In this document: positions 39,393 through 50,440 of the stretch, one piece after another | Position numbering within the stretch: position 1 is the stretch's first letter | Layout: each line of letters starts with the position of its first letter | Origin: Prorocentrum cordatum | Lineage: Eukaryota; Sar; Dinophyceae; Prorocentrales; Prorocentraceae | Length of the DNA: 64,000 bases | Direction of reading: 5' to 3' | Assembly: GCA_963575745.1 (NCBI GenBank) | Contig: CAUYUJ010014319.1 | Coordinates: 85,001-149,000 of the forward strand | Program-made: the position numbers and the translations under genes | The notes under the pieces: model-generated | Databases searched by the model: none | The model's input: only the letters and a program-made list of their open reading frames with translations | What the model was told of the DNA's origin: nothing

Positions 39393-39470
39393 GAGCGTTT
39401 TCTTAAACAGTGTCCAGGTCCAGACATACAAGAACACTGTACGAAGAAAAGAAACTCCAAGAAAACGCTC
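39393..39470. repeat. two-stem inverted repeat
   Basis: An outer stem of GAGCGTTTTCTT (39393-39404) and AAGAAAACGCTC (39459-39470), plus an inner stem of ACAGTGT (39407) and ACACTGT (39434-39440), could fold as one extended hairpin. It resembles a small foldback element or a structured RNA; no transcript signal is visible. Confidence 0.6.
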
Positions 39471-39939
39471 AGGGTCGAGCTCCCGAAAGCTTACGTCTGG
39501 TACTGAGACTTCTGATCGGTGTACTGCACCGCAGAAGGAGAGAACAGTTGGAGGTCGGCGGTGCGTCGCCAGCTGGGACGGGGCCAGGCAAGATCACGCA
39601 GACCAGAGGTCACTGGACATGCGAGAGAAGGAAGGCGAAGGCGAGAAGCATGGGACGGCTAAAGTGGAGGGAAGAGGATAGGACAGGATAGGAATCGGCC
39701 TTGCGCGCGGTGGGGGGTGACCTGAACCTGCACACGCCTGCGTGAGACACCCGTGCACAGACTCTACCTCTCGCAATCGTATGTCTACTGTATACCAGAT
39801 TATGGGTAACGCGCGCCATACAGCGCTCGTAAACTAGACTTCCAGGTCCGAGGAAACGAAATAAAACCAGAAAAGGGAGTCGGAAGAGCCAGGATCGAGG
39901 CCTCGCGGACAGACAGCCACCACTCCGACGGGAGCTGCG

Positions 39940-40082
39940 GAGGCGTGGAGAAAGAGGAAGAGAGAGGAAGAGGGAGCAGGAGGAGGAGGAGAGCGAGGAG
40001 GAGGGAGGAGGAGAGCGAGGAGAAGGGAGGGAGGGAGGGAGGGAGGAGGAGGAGGAGGAGGACGAGGAGGAGGAGGAGCAGG
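39940..40082 (+). repeat. (GGA)n / GAGGGA purine tract
   Basis: GGA triplets with GAGAGCGAGG and GGGA variants. Family E begins about 100 bases downstream. Confidence 0.85.
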
Positions 40083-40178
40083 AGTGCTGCACCCGAGGCT
40101 GCGCGAGCGGAGCGCGCTGCCGCGCTGGCCGAAGAGGTCAGGTACGAGACTCCAAAAGTGGCGGTCGAGGGGTCTAGG

Positions 40179-40395
40179 AAGCAACTACTGGGAGGTTTAC
40201 GTCGGAAAGAATAAGGAGGATTGAGCCCCATTGGGGGGGCTGTTATGCCGGAGTGGGCCTCGGATTACGCCGGATTGAGCGGGATTAAGCCGGATTATGT
40301 GGGATCAAGCAGGATTGAGCCATATTAAACAGGATTTCGGACCAGGGCAAAAACAGAATTTTACCTCCCAGGTGTTGCATCCGACGGTCCCGTCC
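40179..40395 (+). repeat. family E dispersed repeat
   Basis: Landmarks in order: GGAAGCAACTACTGGGAGG, GTCGGAAA, GGATTGAGCCCCATT, a run of GGATTAAGC-like 10-mers, TTTCGGACCAGGGCAAAAAC and CCTCCCAGGTGTTGCATCC. The same order occurs at 52796-52990. Both lie downstream of a (GGA)n tract. Confidence 0.7.
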
Positions 40396-41577
40396 CAGAG
40401 AGCCGACGGGCAGACGATTCGAGCAGCCGAAGCTGCATCGCCCCCCCATGGCGCCGCCGGGGGGGCCGGCGCAGGTCCACGAAAATCCACGCGGACCTCG
40501 ACAAAAACGTGCGTGTTCGGCGGTGTCTTCTTCGGCCGGAAGGGGGGAGATGGGACGGGGAGGATCCCGTGAGGGAGACTTCGACTTCGCAGACTGCGCA
40601 GCACCGCGCAGCATCTCCACGGAACGTCCTCATGGCCGTTGTCCTCGGCAGCACCGATGACCCCATCATCATCTTCACTGTCGGCGGTGTCAGTCGCGCC
40701 AGTAGCGCCAGTGAGCTTCATGTCGCCAGCGGCGGGGAGGCCAGGGCCAGCCAACAGTGGCGGAGGCTCGGGTGCGCTTGTGTTCTGCATCCTCCTGAAA
40801 TGCTCCACAACCTCGGCCTCCATGTGCACCCCATGCTCCGTGTTGGTTCGGAAATTGCTGGCAAGCCTGGTGGGCCTCTCCAGCGTAAGATTGACAGTCG
40901 ACCCCTTCCTGGCAGCAATCCTTAGAGCCTCAAGGACGGCTACGTAGAAGTCCTGGACCTGCTTGTACTGCTGACAATCGACGCCGATCACGTCGACGAT
41001 CAGGTTCCGGGCAGCAATTGCCCGCGGATGCTCGATGATATACTTCTCAACCTGGCACGGCTCACGGCGCTGATCATCAGAGCGAGGCACGATATGATTG
41101 ATGATGCTTGCCTAGGTGCAGGCATGGGGGCTGCAGGCATGGGTGCCATCGGAGGGCGCGATCTGCCAGCCCAGGAGGTAAAGGGGGATCTCCGCCTGAG
41201 GGCAGTCAATCTGGATGGAATGCCGTGCCTCGGAGACGATGTCCTTCATGGGGTGCGCCTCGCCGAAGGCCTCCAGGAACCACCGCGGTCTCTGGACTCG
41301 GACGAGCGCCGAGCTGCTGGTCCTGTTGTCCATGGTGGCAGACCTGTAGTGCTTCCCAAGAATGTTCATCCAACTCGTGGAATTGCGTTGGAAGGTAGCA
41401 GTGTCGAACTGCAAGACCCCTTACCCTTCCACGATCAACTGGTCTGGGTGCCTCATGTTCCGCACCGCCTCTGAGCCTGAGTCTTCGATGTGCTTGATGA
41501 CGGCCAGCTTCCACTCCTCCGCCCCCATCTGCCTATGATGGTGGCCCAGCGCCCAGCCCATGATCTTGTCCAGGGAG
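40305..41577 (-). pseudogene. uncharacterised gene fragment with in-frame TAA and a frame change
   Basis: On the minus strand, CTC-type pyrimidines and GCTTGGCAG (ending 41578) precede a clear coding start: SLDKIMGWALGHHHRQMGAE then EWKLAVIKHIEDSGSEAVRN. The frame meets TAA at 41423-41421 and continues in the same frame (QFDTATFQRNSTSWMNILGK, RVQRPRWFLEAFGEAH) to about 41112. A second frame then takes over near 41130-41090 (SDDQRREPCQVEKYIIEHPR, LTLERPTRLASNFRTNTEHG) and runs past 40560 into family E. A CACCTAG acceptor at that second junction is possible. The TAA has no in-frame conventional intron to remove it, so a damaged gene is the safer call. Function unknown. Confidence 0.5.
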
Positions 41578-41599
41578 CTGCCAAGCTTGTCAGGAGGGC

Positions 41600-41952
41600 G
41601 AGGAGGAGAAGGATAAGAAGGAGAGAGGTCGAGGAGAAGAGAAACGAGGAGGCGGAAGAGGAGGAGAAGAGAGAGGAGGATGAGGAGGAGGAGAAGGAGG
41701 AGGAGGAGGAAGGAGGAGGAAGTGGAGGAGGAAGAGGTGTAGGAGGATGAAGAGGAGAGAGCTCCCCCATTCTCCCTTCCCCACTCCCTCCTCCTCCTCC
41801 TCCTCCTCCTCCTCGTCCTCCTCCTCCTCATCATCATCATCATCCTCATCATCAGCTGCAGTGGCATCAGCATCAGCATCAGCATCAGCATCAGCATCAA
41901 CAACAGCATCAGCATCAGCATCAGCATCATCAGCATCATCAGCATCAACATT

Positions 41953-42016
<64 letters not shown>

Positions 42017-42300
42017 GCATAAACATCAGCATACGCGTCATAATCATCATCATTGACAGCATCATCACCATCATCAGCACCATCGTCATCGTCATCAATA
42101 TCAGCATCATCATCACCATCAGCAGCAGCATCGTCAGTATCATCACAATCATCAGCATCAGCATCATCATCATCAGCATCAGCAGCATCATCAGCATCAT
42201 CATGAACATGATCATGATCACCAGCAGCACCACCACCACCATCATAATCATCATCAGCAGCATCATCAACGGCAGCAGCATAATCATTATCAGTATCACC
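41600..42300 (+). repeat. (GGA)n, (CTC)n and (CAT)n compound array
   Basis: GGA/GAA-rich sequence (41600-41745) switches through GAGCTCCC to CTC triplets (41785-41830), then about 460 bases of CAT triplets with many CAG units. Confidence 0.92.
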
Positions 42301-42349
42301 CTCTTCCTGACAGCTCTGTTTAACCCCGCCTGCAGCAGTCGTGCCGTGA

Positions 42350-42545
42350 CGACTTCGGCGCTGGCCCTTGACACCGCGTGGACTGTTCGACCTTGACCGA
42401 TTAGGGCTTTGCGACAACGCAGACCGTTCGACGTCGGCCGATTTGGGGCCACAAGCGGCGTCCAACCTTGAACGCCCGCCGGTCAACCTTGCACGCCCGC
42501 GCTGGGGTCGCCGCCGAGTCGACGCGGCGCGAAGCTACCGCGCAG
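42350..42545 (+). repeat. family F dispersed repeat
   Basis: Contains GACACCGCGTGGA, GACGTCGGCCGAT, CAAGCGGCGTCCAACCTTGA and TCGCCGCCGAGTCGACGC. A partial internal duplication of CAACCTTGAACGCCCGC is visible. Confidence 0.5.
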
Positions 42546-42685
42546 TAATCGTAGCCAGCTCGAGCGCGCACCTCAGATGCGAAAAGTCGCACTCGGTCTT
42601 CTGCGGCGGCATCGAACGACTTTGTTCTCACAGTTTTCAGCGTCACCTTCCAACTGAATGGCAAGCTCACCAGCACGTCATCGAC

Positions 42686-42725
42686 TCCCTCTCTCTCTCT
42701 CATTCTCTTTCTCTATCTCTCTTTC
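42686..42725 (+). repeat. (TC)n microsatellite
   Basis: TCTCTC run with interruptions. Confidence 0.8.
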
Positions 42726-42729
42726 GTGT

Positions 42730-43475
42730 GGCTTACCGTCACTCCACCCTTCACGTATGTGCCCCCTCCAATCGAGAGAAGGCTGGCGACGACTCCACCC
42801 GAAATGGAATATCAACAGATTAGCCTCGCTCTGACGGTCCATCGGCACCAGGGAAGCCAACATCTACACGATCCCTCCATGACTGACACCGCCCTGATGC
42901 CCAAACTCCGGACAGGGTCAACCGATTGGCATACGGACACGTCCGAACTTCGGGCTACACCTTCCGAGACACAAACATCTTGGACCCCCGACGCCGTACT
43001 CTCTTCATGGCGTGGACCCCGAGGGCCGGCTCTTCGTCCCGAGCTGCCACTCCCCGGGGCCCGCTGAGGGCACCGAGGGGCCGACAACGATCAAACAAAC
43101 TGCCCGTCGCGATTTTCTTTACCAGCCTCGAACGTATCCCTATCCCCAAGACTGACACGCCAAAAGGCGATGACAATCTTGGGGGTTTGCCCTCAAAGAA
43201 GAAGGGAATCCCTAAGAATGGCATCGTGATGAGGAGGTGCCCAGCATAGGGATAGGGAGATGTTCCAGGCTGGTAATTTCTCACAGCCCAGAGGGAGCTG
43301 GGGAGGAACCACCAGGCCCGACCACCCCAGCGTGCACCCCGCCGAGAGAGCAGGGCACCGCCTCTCGGCACGCCGGTCGAGGAGCGCGTTGCACAGCGCG
43401 ACGGCGTGCACCGCGTGTCCCAAAGGCACAGCCTCGGTGAGGCCCGACGTCCTCAGACGCGTCCTCCGCCCTTCC
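42730..43475. other. no gene supported
   Basis: Mixed sequence. A loose inverted pair CCCTATCCCCAAGA (43139) / TCTTGGGG (43178) and TCCCTATCCC / GGGATAGGGA (43137, 43248) could form a hairpin. No frame has recognisable features. Confidence 0.35.
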
Positions 43476-43477
43476 CC

Positions 43478-43623
43478 CCCCCTCCTCCTCCTCCTCCTCC
43501 TCCTCCTCCTCCTCCTCCTCCTCCTCCTCCTCCTCCTCCTCCTCCTCCTCCTCCTCGTCACTATGCTCCTCATCCTCCTCATCACCACCAGCCATAATCC
43601 TCATCACCACAACCACCACCACC

Positions 43624-43691
<68 letters not shown>

Positions 43692-43711
43692 ACATCATCA
43701 TCATCATCATC

Positions 43712-43744
<33 letters not shown>

Positions 43745-44150
43745 GTCATCATCATCATCAGCATCATCATCAGCATCAGCATCAGCATCAGCAGCATTAT
43801 TTACAACATCACCATCAACATTTTCATCGTCATCGTCATCGTCATCATCACCAGCATCATCATCAACATCATCATCAGCAGCATCATCAGCAAAAGCAGC
43901 ATCAGCATCAGCATCAGCACCATAATCATCATCATAAGCATCATTACCACAACCCACCATCATCACATCATCATCACCACCATCATCATCACCATCAGCA
44001 GTACCAACATCAGCAGCAGCATCAGCACCAGCATCAGCATCAACATCATCATCACCACCACCACCATCATCATCATCAGCAGCATCATTCTCATCGTCGT
44101 CGTCGTCGCGTTCGTCGTCATCCTCGTCATCATCACCATCAAATAGAATC
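43478..44150 (+). repeat. (CTC)n followed by (CAT)n compound array
   Basis: About 27 CTC triplets (43478-43558) then CAT/CAC/CAG triplets to about 44095, ending with CGT triplets. Confidence 0.95.
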
Positions 44151-44329
44151 CGCCGACCCCTTGTGTGTCTCTAGGCGTGTGAGAGTCGTCTTTCCCCCAT
44201 CATTCCCCCAGGGCCTCGAAACAGGAAGCTTGAGCCCACCCCCAAAGTCCTCCAGGGACCCCTGGCCGAACTCACCCAGGGGGGTCCGGCCCTACACGAG
44301 CGGGTCCGGCTCTCCATGGGACCCTCTTG

Positions 44330-45740
44330 CTGCCCCAAAATGGCGTCCGAATGCTCCAAGACGACTTCGAAAACCTCCTGACAACCAAGATGGCCCCCAG
44401 GGCGGCCCAAGAAGCGCCGAAGAAGCTCCCAAGAGGCCTCCAAGACAATTCGTACGAGGGCCCCAAGAGGCCCAAATCGTTTGAATTGCGTTGGGAAACG
44501 GAGATTTTAAGCATCTGCGATTTTTCCTCTCTCCGATGCTCCAAGACGGCCGAAGAGACCTCCACAACCGCACCATGACGGTATAAGAGACCCCAAGGAG
44601 CCCCAAGACGGCCCACGAAGGCCCCAAGACGGCTAAAGAGTCGCCCAAGACGGCCCAAAAGAACCCCAAAACCGTCCCAAGAGGGGCCCAAGAGAAGGAG
44701 ACCGAACCCACAATACGAGCCTTCCGCCTCAAGATGCCCCGAGGAAAACCCAAGAGGCACCCAAGAAGGCCCAGGAGGCCCCCAAAACGCCCCCGGAGGC
44801 GCCCAAACGGCTCTGGGGCAGGCTCAGAACTGCACAACTGAGGCTCCCCTGAGGCCCCCCACGACATCCAAACGAACATTCAAGAGGCCTTTGACCCATG
44901 ACCTGGGCACGGTGGCGGGATGGGCCGAGACCATTAGGATCCGCCGCCCCCTGCTTGCAGGGGTGCACGGCGTGCTGGACGAGCTGTCAGGTTTTGGTTT
45001 TGGTTCTTTTTCTAAAAGAACTCCCCAGTGGGCTTCGGCCCGTCCCGCCGGCCACCCTTCCAGGACCTCAATTCCCCAATTTCCTGCCCAAAAACGGCCG
45101 TTTCGCTCGGGACATCCTCAAAAAATCGCGAAGATGGCCCAAGATGGCCTCCAAGTCCGCCCGAGATGGTCCAAGACGGCCTCCAAAACGGCCCAAGAGA
45201 GTCCAAGACGGCCCAAGACGGCCCAAGAGGCCCCCCAGAGGCCTCCCAGACGGCCCAAGAGGCCTCCAAGAGGTCCTCCAGGAGAGTCCGAAGAGGCCAA
45301 AATCATTGATTTTCCATTGGTTTTTGAAGGATTTTGGCATTTGCGCCTTTTCGGCTCTCCGACGGCTCAAGACGGCCCAAGAAGCCCCCAAGATCGCCCA
45401 AGAGGCCCCCAAGAGAGCCCCATGATGGCCCAAGTGGCCTCCAAGATGGCCCCTAGAGGGCCCCAAGAGGGCCCAAGAGGCCTCCAACACGCCCAAGATG
45501 GCCTCCCAGACGCCCAAGATGGCCTCCAAGACGGCCCTGGAGCATTCCAAGCGGGCCCCAAGTCGGCCCATAGAGGCCCCCCAAACGGCTTCCGACGGCT
45601 TCAGACGTGCCAGGAACCCACCAAGATGGCCGAAGTTGGCTCGAAGCTGGCCCGAGACGGCCCAAAAAGCCCCAAAGATCGCCCAAAGCTTTCCCAAGAG
45701 GCCTCCAAGACGGCCAAGATGACCTTCCGCCTGCCCACGT
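44330..45740 (+). repeat. family C: degenerate CCAAGAxGGCC repeat tract
   Basis: Hundreds of bases built from variants of CAAGACGGCC, CAAGAGGCCTCC and CCAAGATGGCC. A non-repetitive module (AAATCATTGATTTTCCATTG through CTTTTCGGCTCTCCGACGG) sits at 45297-45365, with relatives at 44468-44545 and, in reverse, 53763-53845. Frames stay open but show only the repeat. A shorter copy lies at 57100-57275. Confidence 0.65.
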
Positions 45741-46109
45741 GTTCCCCGAAGGCTTTCCAAACCGATTCGGGGAACACGTGGTCCGATAGCTTGGCAGGTC
45801 TGGCCTCAACGTTCGGCCACATAGGCGCTTCCAAAAAGGCAGGGGGCGGCGGTGATTCGCCGTAGGCGTCTTCGATTCTGTCGGGCGTGTCCCCCTACAG
45901 GGGGATTTTCGACGAGAAATAAAACATACCCCAAAAATATCGAAAAAAATACAAAAAAATACCCCCAAAATAGTCCCCAGACTAATTTTTGGACTATTGT
46001 TTGACTATCTTTGGGGTATTTCAATGTTTCCGTCGAAAATCACCCTGTGGGGGGACAGGCCCGACTGAACATTTGGGAGAGGCCACCGAGCGGGTGCCCC
46101 GCCACTCTT
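45741..46109. other. spacer, no gene seen
   Basis: Contains an inverted pair CACGTGTTCCCCGAA (45736) / TTCGGGGAACACGTG (45764) with CCAAACCG between, and an A-rich patch with repeated AAAAATAC at 45932-45970. No coding signal. Confidence 0.4.
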
Positions 46110-46380
46110 CAAGGGGCCCAAGGACACACGAATAAATACACACAAATCAAAGGATCCCCCATAGTTTCCCATATTTTCTGGGTGTCTGTCTTCCCGCCCA
46201 ATTCCCAGATTGTTCCATATTTTCCATATTTTTCCCACAAATATATGCACACAGAGGAAAGGATCCCCATAGTTTCCTATAAATTTCTGGGTTTCTGTCT
46301 TCCCGCCCAACTTCCCAGATTTTTCCATATCTTCCTGGGGGTCGACGATTCATTGTGTCCGTGTGTGTTTTTCCCCTCCT
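46110..46380 (+). mobile_element. family B miniature element with internal duplication
   Basis: Starts CAAGGGGCCCAAGGACACAC and ends GTGTTTTTCCCCTCCT, but is 271 bp rather than about 160. The module GGATCCCCCATAGTTTCC through TCTTCCCGCCCAATTCCCAG occurs twice (about 46154 and 46261). Confidence 0.78.
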
Positions 46381-46485
46381 GAATTCTCCGCGCCCGCGGG
46401 GCTCCCACGAGTCACACCTTCGAGATCGCCCCTCCGCCTCCACTTCCCTCGAGTCGTTCCCTCCTCTCCCTTGCCCTTCCTCGCC

Positions 46486-46614
46486 TGGCCATCGCTCGCA
46501 CGTCCATTCCCTGTGTTTTTGTTCGGTTTCGTGCGTGGTTCTTTCGCCAAATGATCAAGGATGCTCCTCGATGGTCCTCGCCTCAGGAAAAATGCACACG
46601 TCCGAGCGATGCCA
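46486..46614 (+). mobile_element. family A miniature element
   Basis: 129 bp with termini TGGCCATCGCTCGCACGT and ACGTCCGAGCGATGCCA; one mismatch in the left terminus. A family B copy ends 106 bases upstream. Confidence 0.8.
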
Positions 46615-47092
46615 AGTCGCCCCCCTTCTCACTCCTGGCTGCCCTTGCCACTTGTTCCGTGCCTGCGGGCTCCCACGAGGCACTGTCCAAGTCGCCCTTC
46701 TTCCTCCTCTTCCCCCGCGTCACCTCTCCTTTCCATCTTCCCCTTTTCCCCCCACTCACCCTCCTCCTCGCTACCATTTCCCTTTCCTCCTCCCATTCTC
46801 GCCACCAGAGTTCGCGACCTGACAACGACCACGCAGGCACTCCCAAGCCATCACCCGCACGACTTGCACTTCAGATTGCGCTGTGCGTGAGCACGCGCGC
46901 AGTGAGCCCCCCCGCGAGCTCAGATTCGCGACGCTCCCTGCGGGCGCCCGAACACTCACACGCTTGCAATTTGCGCAACGTGACACCGGCGCGTCCACGC
47001 AGTCCGCGCACACCACCTCCTTTCCCTTCGTGAAGTGCTCCGTCTCCTGCGCGCCCCTCACGTGGCCCTGCCGCGTGCATCCCCTCTTTCGA
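46615..47092. other. no gene supported
   Basis: Pyrimidine-rich sequence at 46690-46800, then GC-rich sequence with no supported frame. Confidence 0.35.
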
Positions 47093-47238
47093 CGAGCGCG
47101 TTCCACTACTCGCAGACTAACTACTCGCAAATGGCCTGGATCCCCCGCGGAGGATCTACGATACATTACATCAAAGCAACCATGTGTTTTTCGGACGTTT
47201 GCGAGTAGGCACTTTGCGAGTAGTGGACCGCGCTCGGC
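47093..47238. mobile_element. 146-bp hairpin MITE-like element
   Basis: The left arm CGAGCGCGTTCCACTACTCG, continuing to CTACTCGCAAA, is mirrored by the right arm TTTGCGAGTAGGCAC and GCGAGTAGTGGACCGCGCTC. The arms pair over about 40 bases with few mismatches, around an unrelated 60-base centre. Within each arm CTACTCGC is itself repeated. Confidence 0.75.
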
Positions 47239-47384
47239 GACTCTTGCTGCAAGCCGCGCACGTCAGCTCTCGCTGAAGCCGCTTTGCCGGTCAGGCTCGA
47301 CAACGTCCCCGGGCGGGCAAAGTGCGCCCAGCCAGTTGGAACGCCCAAGATGTGTATGGCTATGGCATGTTCATGTCGTGACTA

Positions 47385-47530
47385 CCTGGCGTTGGCTTCT
47401 GACACCGCGTGGATCCTTCAACCTTGAGCGATCGGCGGGTTTCGGTCGCCAGGTCATCCCATACAAGCCGATTCTTGGCCACTAGCGGCGCTGAACCTTG
47501 AACACCTGCGATGAGGCCACCGCCGCGTCA
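47385..47530 (+). repeat. family F dispersed repeat
   Basis: Contains GACACCGCGTGGATCCTTCA, GGCCACTAGCGGCGCTGAAC and CACCGCCGCGTCATC in the order of the 42350 copy; the middle is more diverged. Confidence 0.45.
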
Positions 47531-47534
47531 TCAC

Positions 47535-47731
47535 TGATGATGCTGACGCCGAGCATGATGCTGGGGACGAACCCCATCATCATACTGGTCGAAAGCATCA
47601 TCATCATCATCATCATCATAATAACCATCATCGTCATCGTCATCGCCATCGTCATCTCATTATATCAGCTTCCTCCTCCCTCCTCCCCCCTCCCCCGTCA
47701 GCATCACCATCACCATCACCATCACCATCAC

Positions 47732-47788
<57 letters not shown>

Positions 47789-48484
47789 GTGCGTCCTCAT
47801 CCGCCTCATCTCTATCCTCCTCACGGTCCTCTTTTCCGTCATCTTCGTCATTCCTCCACATCTTCGTCATTACCTTCCCCGCCCTCCTGGTAATCCTCTT
47901 CTTCCTCCTGAGCATCATACTCATCGTCGTCGGCACCGTCATATTTCTCCTCCTTAGCCTCACCAGCCTCCTCATCCACCCCCTCCTCATCCTCCTCGTT
48001 AGCATCATCATCATCATCAACAGCAGCATCAGCATCAGCATCAACAGCATCACTATCATGATCATCACCATCATCACCGTCATGAGCATCATTAGCATCA
48101 AGATCATCATCATCACCACCAGGGGCAACAACATAAATAGCATCATCGACATCGTCTTCAGCATCGTCATCATCACTATCACAACCATCATCATCATCAT
48201 CATCATCGTCATCATCATCGTCATCATCATCATCATCATCATCATCGTCATCAGTATCATCATCACCATCATCCTCCTCACAGTCATCATCATCATCATC
48301 ACATTGAGCAGCACCATGAGCAGCAACGTCATCATTGTCATCATCAATAACGGCAACGTCATCTGCATCGTCATCGTCATCATTACAACCATCCTCCTCA
48401 TCAGCAGCCTTGTCATCATCACCATCAGCATCACTACCAGCATCATCACCATCATCACCATCATCGTCATCATCATCAGCATTG

Positions 48485-48529
<45 letters not shown>

Positions 48530-48570
48530 GTACCATCATCACCACCATCATCATTATCGTCACCACCTCC
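47535..48570 (+). repeat. long (CAT)n compound array
   Basis: CAT/ATC triplets with a CTCCTCCTCC block at 47670-47695 and CTCCTC patches near 47830-48000. No credible gene. Confidence 0.95.
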
Positions 48571-48840
48571 GTCTTCGCCGCCGTCTCCGTCGTCCCCACC
48601 GTCGTCCTCTTCCCTCGCGGGTGCAGAAGGAGCCCGACGACGACGACGGCGTCGACGACGACGGAGGCTCCGAGGGCCCCGCGCCCATGGCGCTCAGCAC
48701 GGGAAGCGGCGGCGGCCCGTCCTCGCGCCAGCGGTGAGGGGAGGAGGCCTCCTGTCCGTCTTGGAGCCCCCGGGCTCCAGGGAAGCCACGCGACAGCATG
48801 CGGGGGCACGCGCTGGCCCGCGCCGCGCATCATCCTCACC
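48571..48840. other. GC-rich gap inside the (CAT)n region
   Basis: A 270-base GC-rich interruption with CGACGACGACGG triplets at 48635-48662. Frames are open on both strands; none is convincing. Confidence 0.4.
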
Positions 48841-48957
48841 CCTTGCCACCACCACCACCGCCACCTCCGTCGTCCTCGCCACCACCAGCATCACAACAAT
48901 CACCATACTTGAAATAACCATCGGCACTTTGACCATCGCAGCCATGGTCATCACCAC

Positions 48958-48998
<41 letters not shown>

Positions 48999-50265
48999 GC
49001 ATCATCATCATCATGAGCATCATCATCATCATCATCAGCATCATCAGCATCATCATTATTATCATCATCATCATCATCATCAGCATCATCATCATCATCA
49101 TCATCATCTTTTTCATCAGCATCATCATCATTATCATCATCAGCACCTTGAGCATCAGCATCAGCATCACCATCATCATCGTCAGCATGATCATCCTCAT
49201 GGGCAGCATAACCACCATCATCATGATCAGAATCATCATCAGCATCGTCACCATGTTCATCATCCCCATCATCCGCATCATCATCCTCATCATCATCAGC
49301 AACACTGCCATCATCATCAGTACAATCAGCATTAGCATCACCATCAGCATCATAATCATCATCACCAAATCAAGACCATCATCGTGATCAGTATCATCAT
49401 CATCAGCATCATCATCATCAACAGCATCGGCACCACCGAGAACATCATCATCAGAATCATGGTGATCAGCATCATCATCATCATCATCGTCAGCACCACA
49501 ACCATCACCATCATCATCATAATCATCAGCATCGTCATCATCATCACCATTATCAATATCATCATCACCACCACCCTATCATCATCAGCATCACCCATCA
49601 CCATCATCATGATCATCAATATCATCATCGTCAACAACATCACCATCATCAGCACAATCACAACCATGATCATCATCAGCAGCATCAGCATCAGCATCAG
49701 CATCGTCATAATCATCAGCATCACCATAATCATCATCGTCCTCAGTATCGTCACCGTCCTGGTCGTCATCATCATCACCATCACGCTCATAGGCAACATA
49801 ATCACAGCCACCACGATCATCCTCCTCCTGATCTTCATCCGCCTCGTCGTTTTCATCACCGCCATCATCCTCTTCATCCTCCACCTTCTGCCCTTTCTCT
49901 CCCACATCATCAGCATCTTTCCCCATCAGCATCATCAACATCTTCATCATCAGCTTCCTCATCAGTATCACCATCACCTCAACATCATCATCATCACCAT
50001 CATCAGCGTCCTTGTCGGCACCATCATCATCATCATCACCGACACCGTCATCGTTATCATCCTGAGCATCATAAGCATCATCATCCTCACCAGCATCATC
50101 AGCATCCCCGACGGCATCATCATAAGTATCATCGTCACCACTGTCGTCATCATCATCAGCACCATCATCAAAATCGCCATCAACATCAGCATCATCATCA
50201 GCATCACCACCAGCATCAACATATCATCATCAGCATCATCAACAACATCATCGTCACCATCTTCA
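48841..50265 (+). repeat. long (CAT)n compound array
   Basis: About 1.4 kb of CAT triplets with CAG, CAC, CGT and TCC variants; all arrays in the window have CAT, not ATG, on the plus strand. Confidence 0.95.
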
Positions 50266-50309
50266 ACAAAGCGTTCCCCATCATTCCTCGTATTCCCTCT
50301 CGTCATGAT

Positions 50310-50440
50310 CCGCCCTCCGTCACCCCCATACCACTCCTCCATTCCTCCTCCATTCCTCCTCCATTCCTCCTCCATTCCTCCTCCATTCCTCCTCCTCCTC
50401 CTCCTCCTCCTCCTCATCCTCCTCATCCTCCTCCTCCAAG
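50310..50440 (+). repeat. CTCCATTCCTC 12-mer repeat and (CTC)n
   Basis: CTCCTCCATTCC repeated five times, then CTC triplets. Confidence 0.85.
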
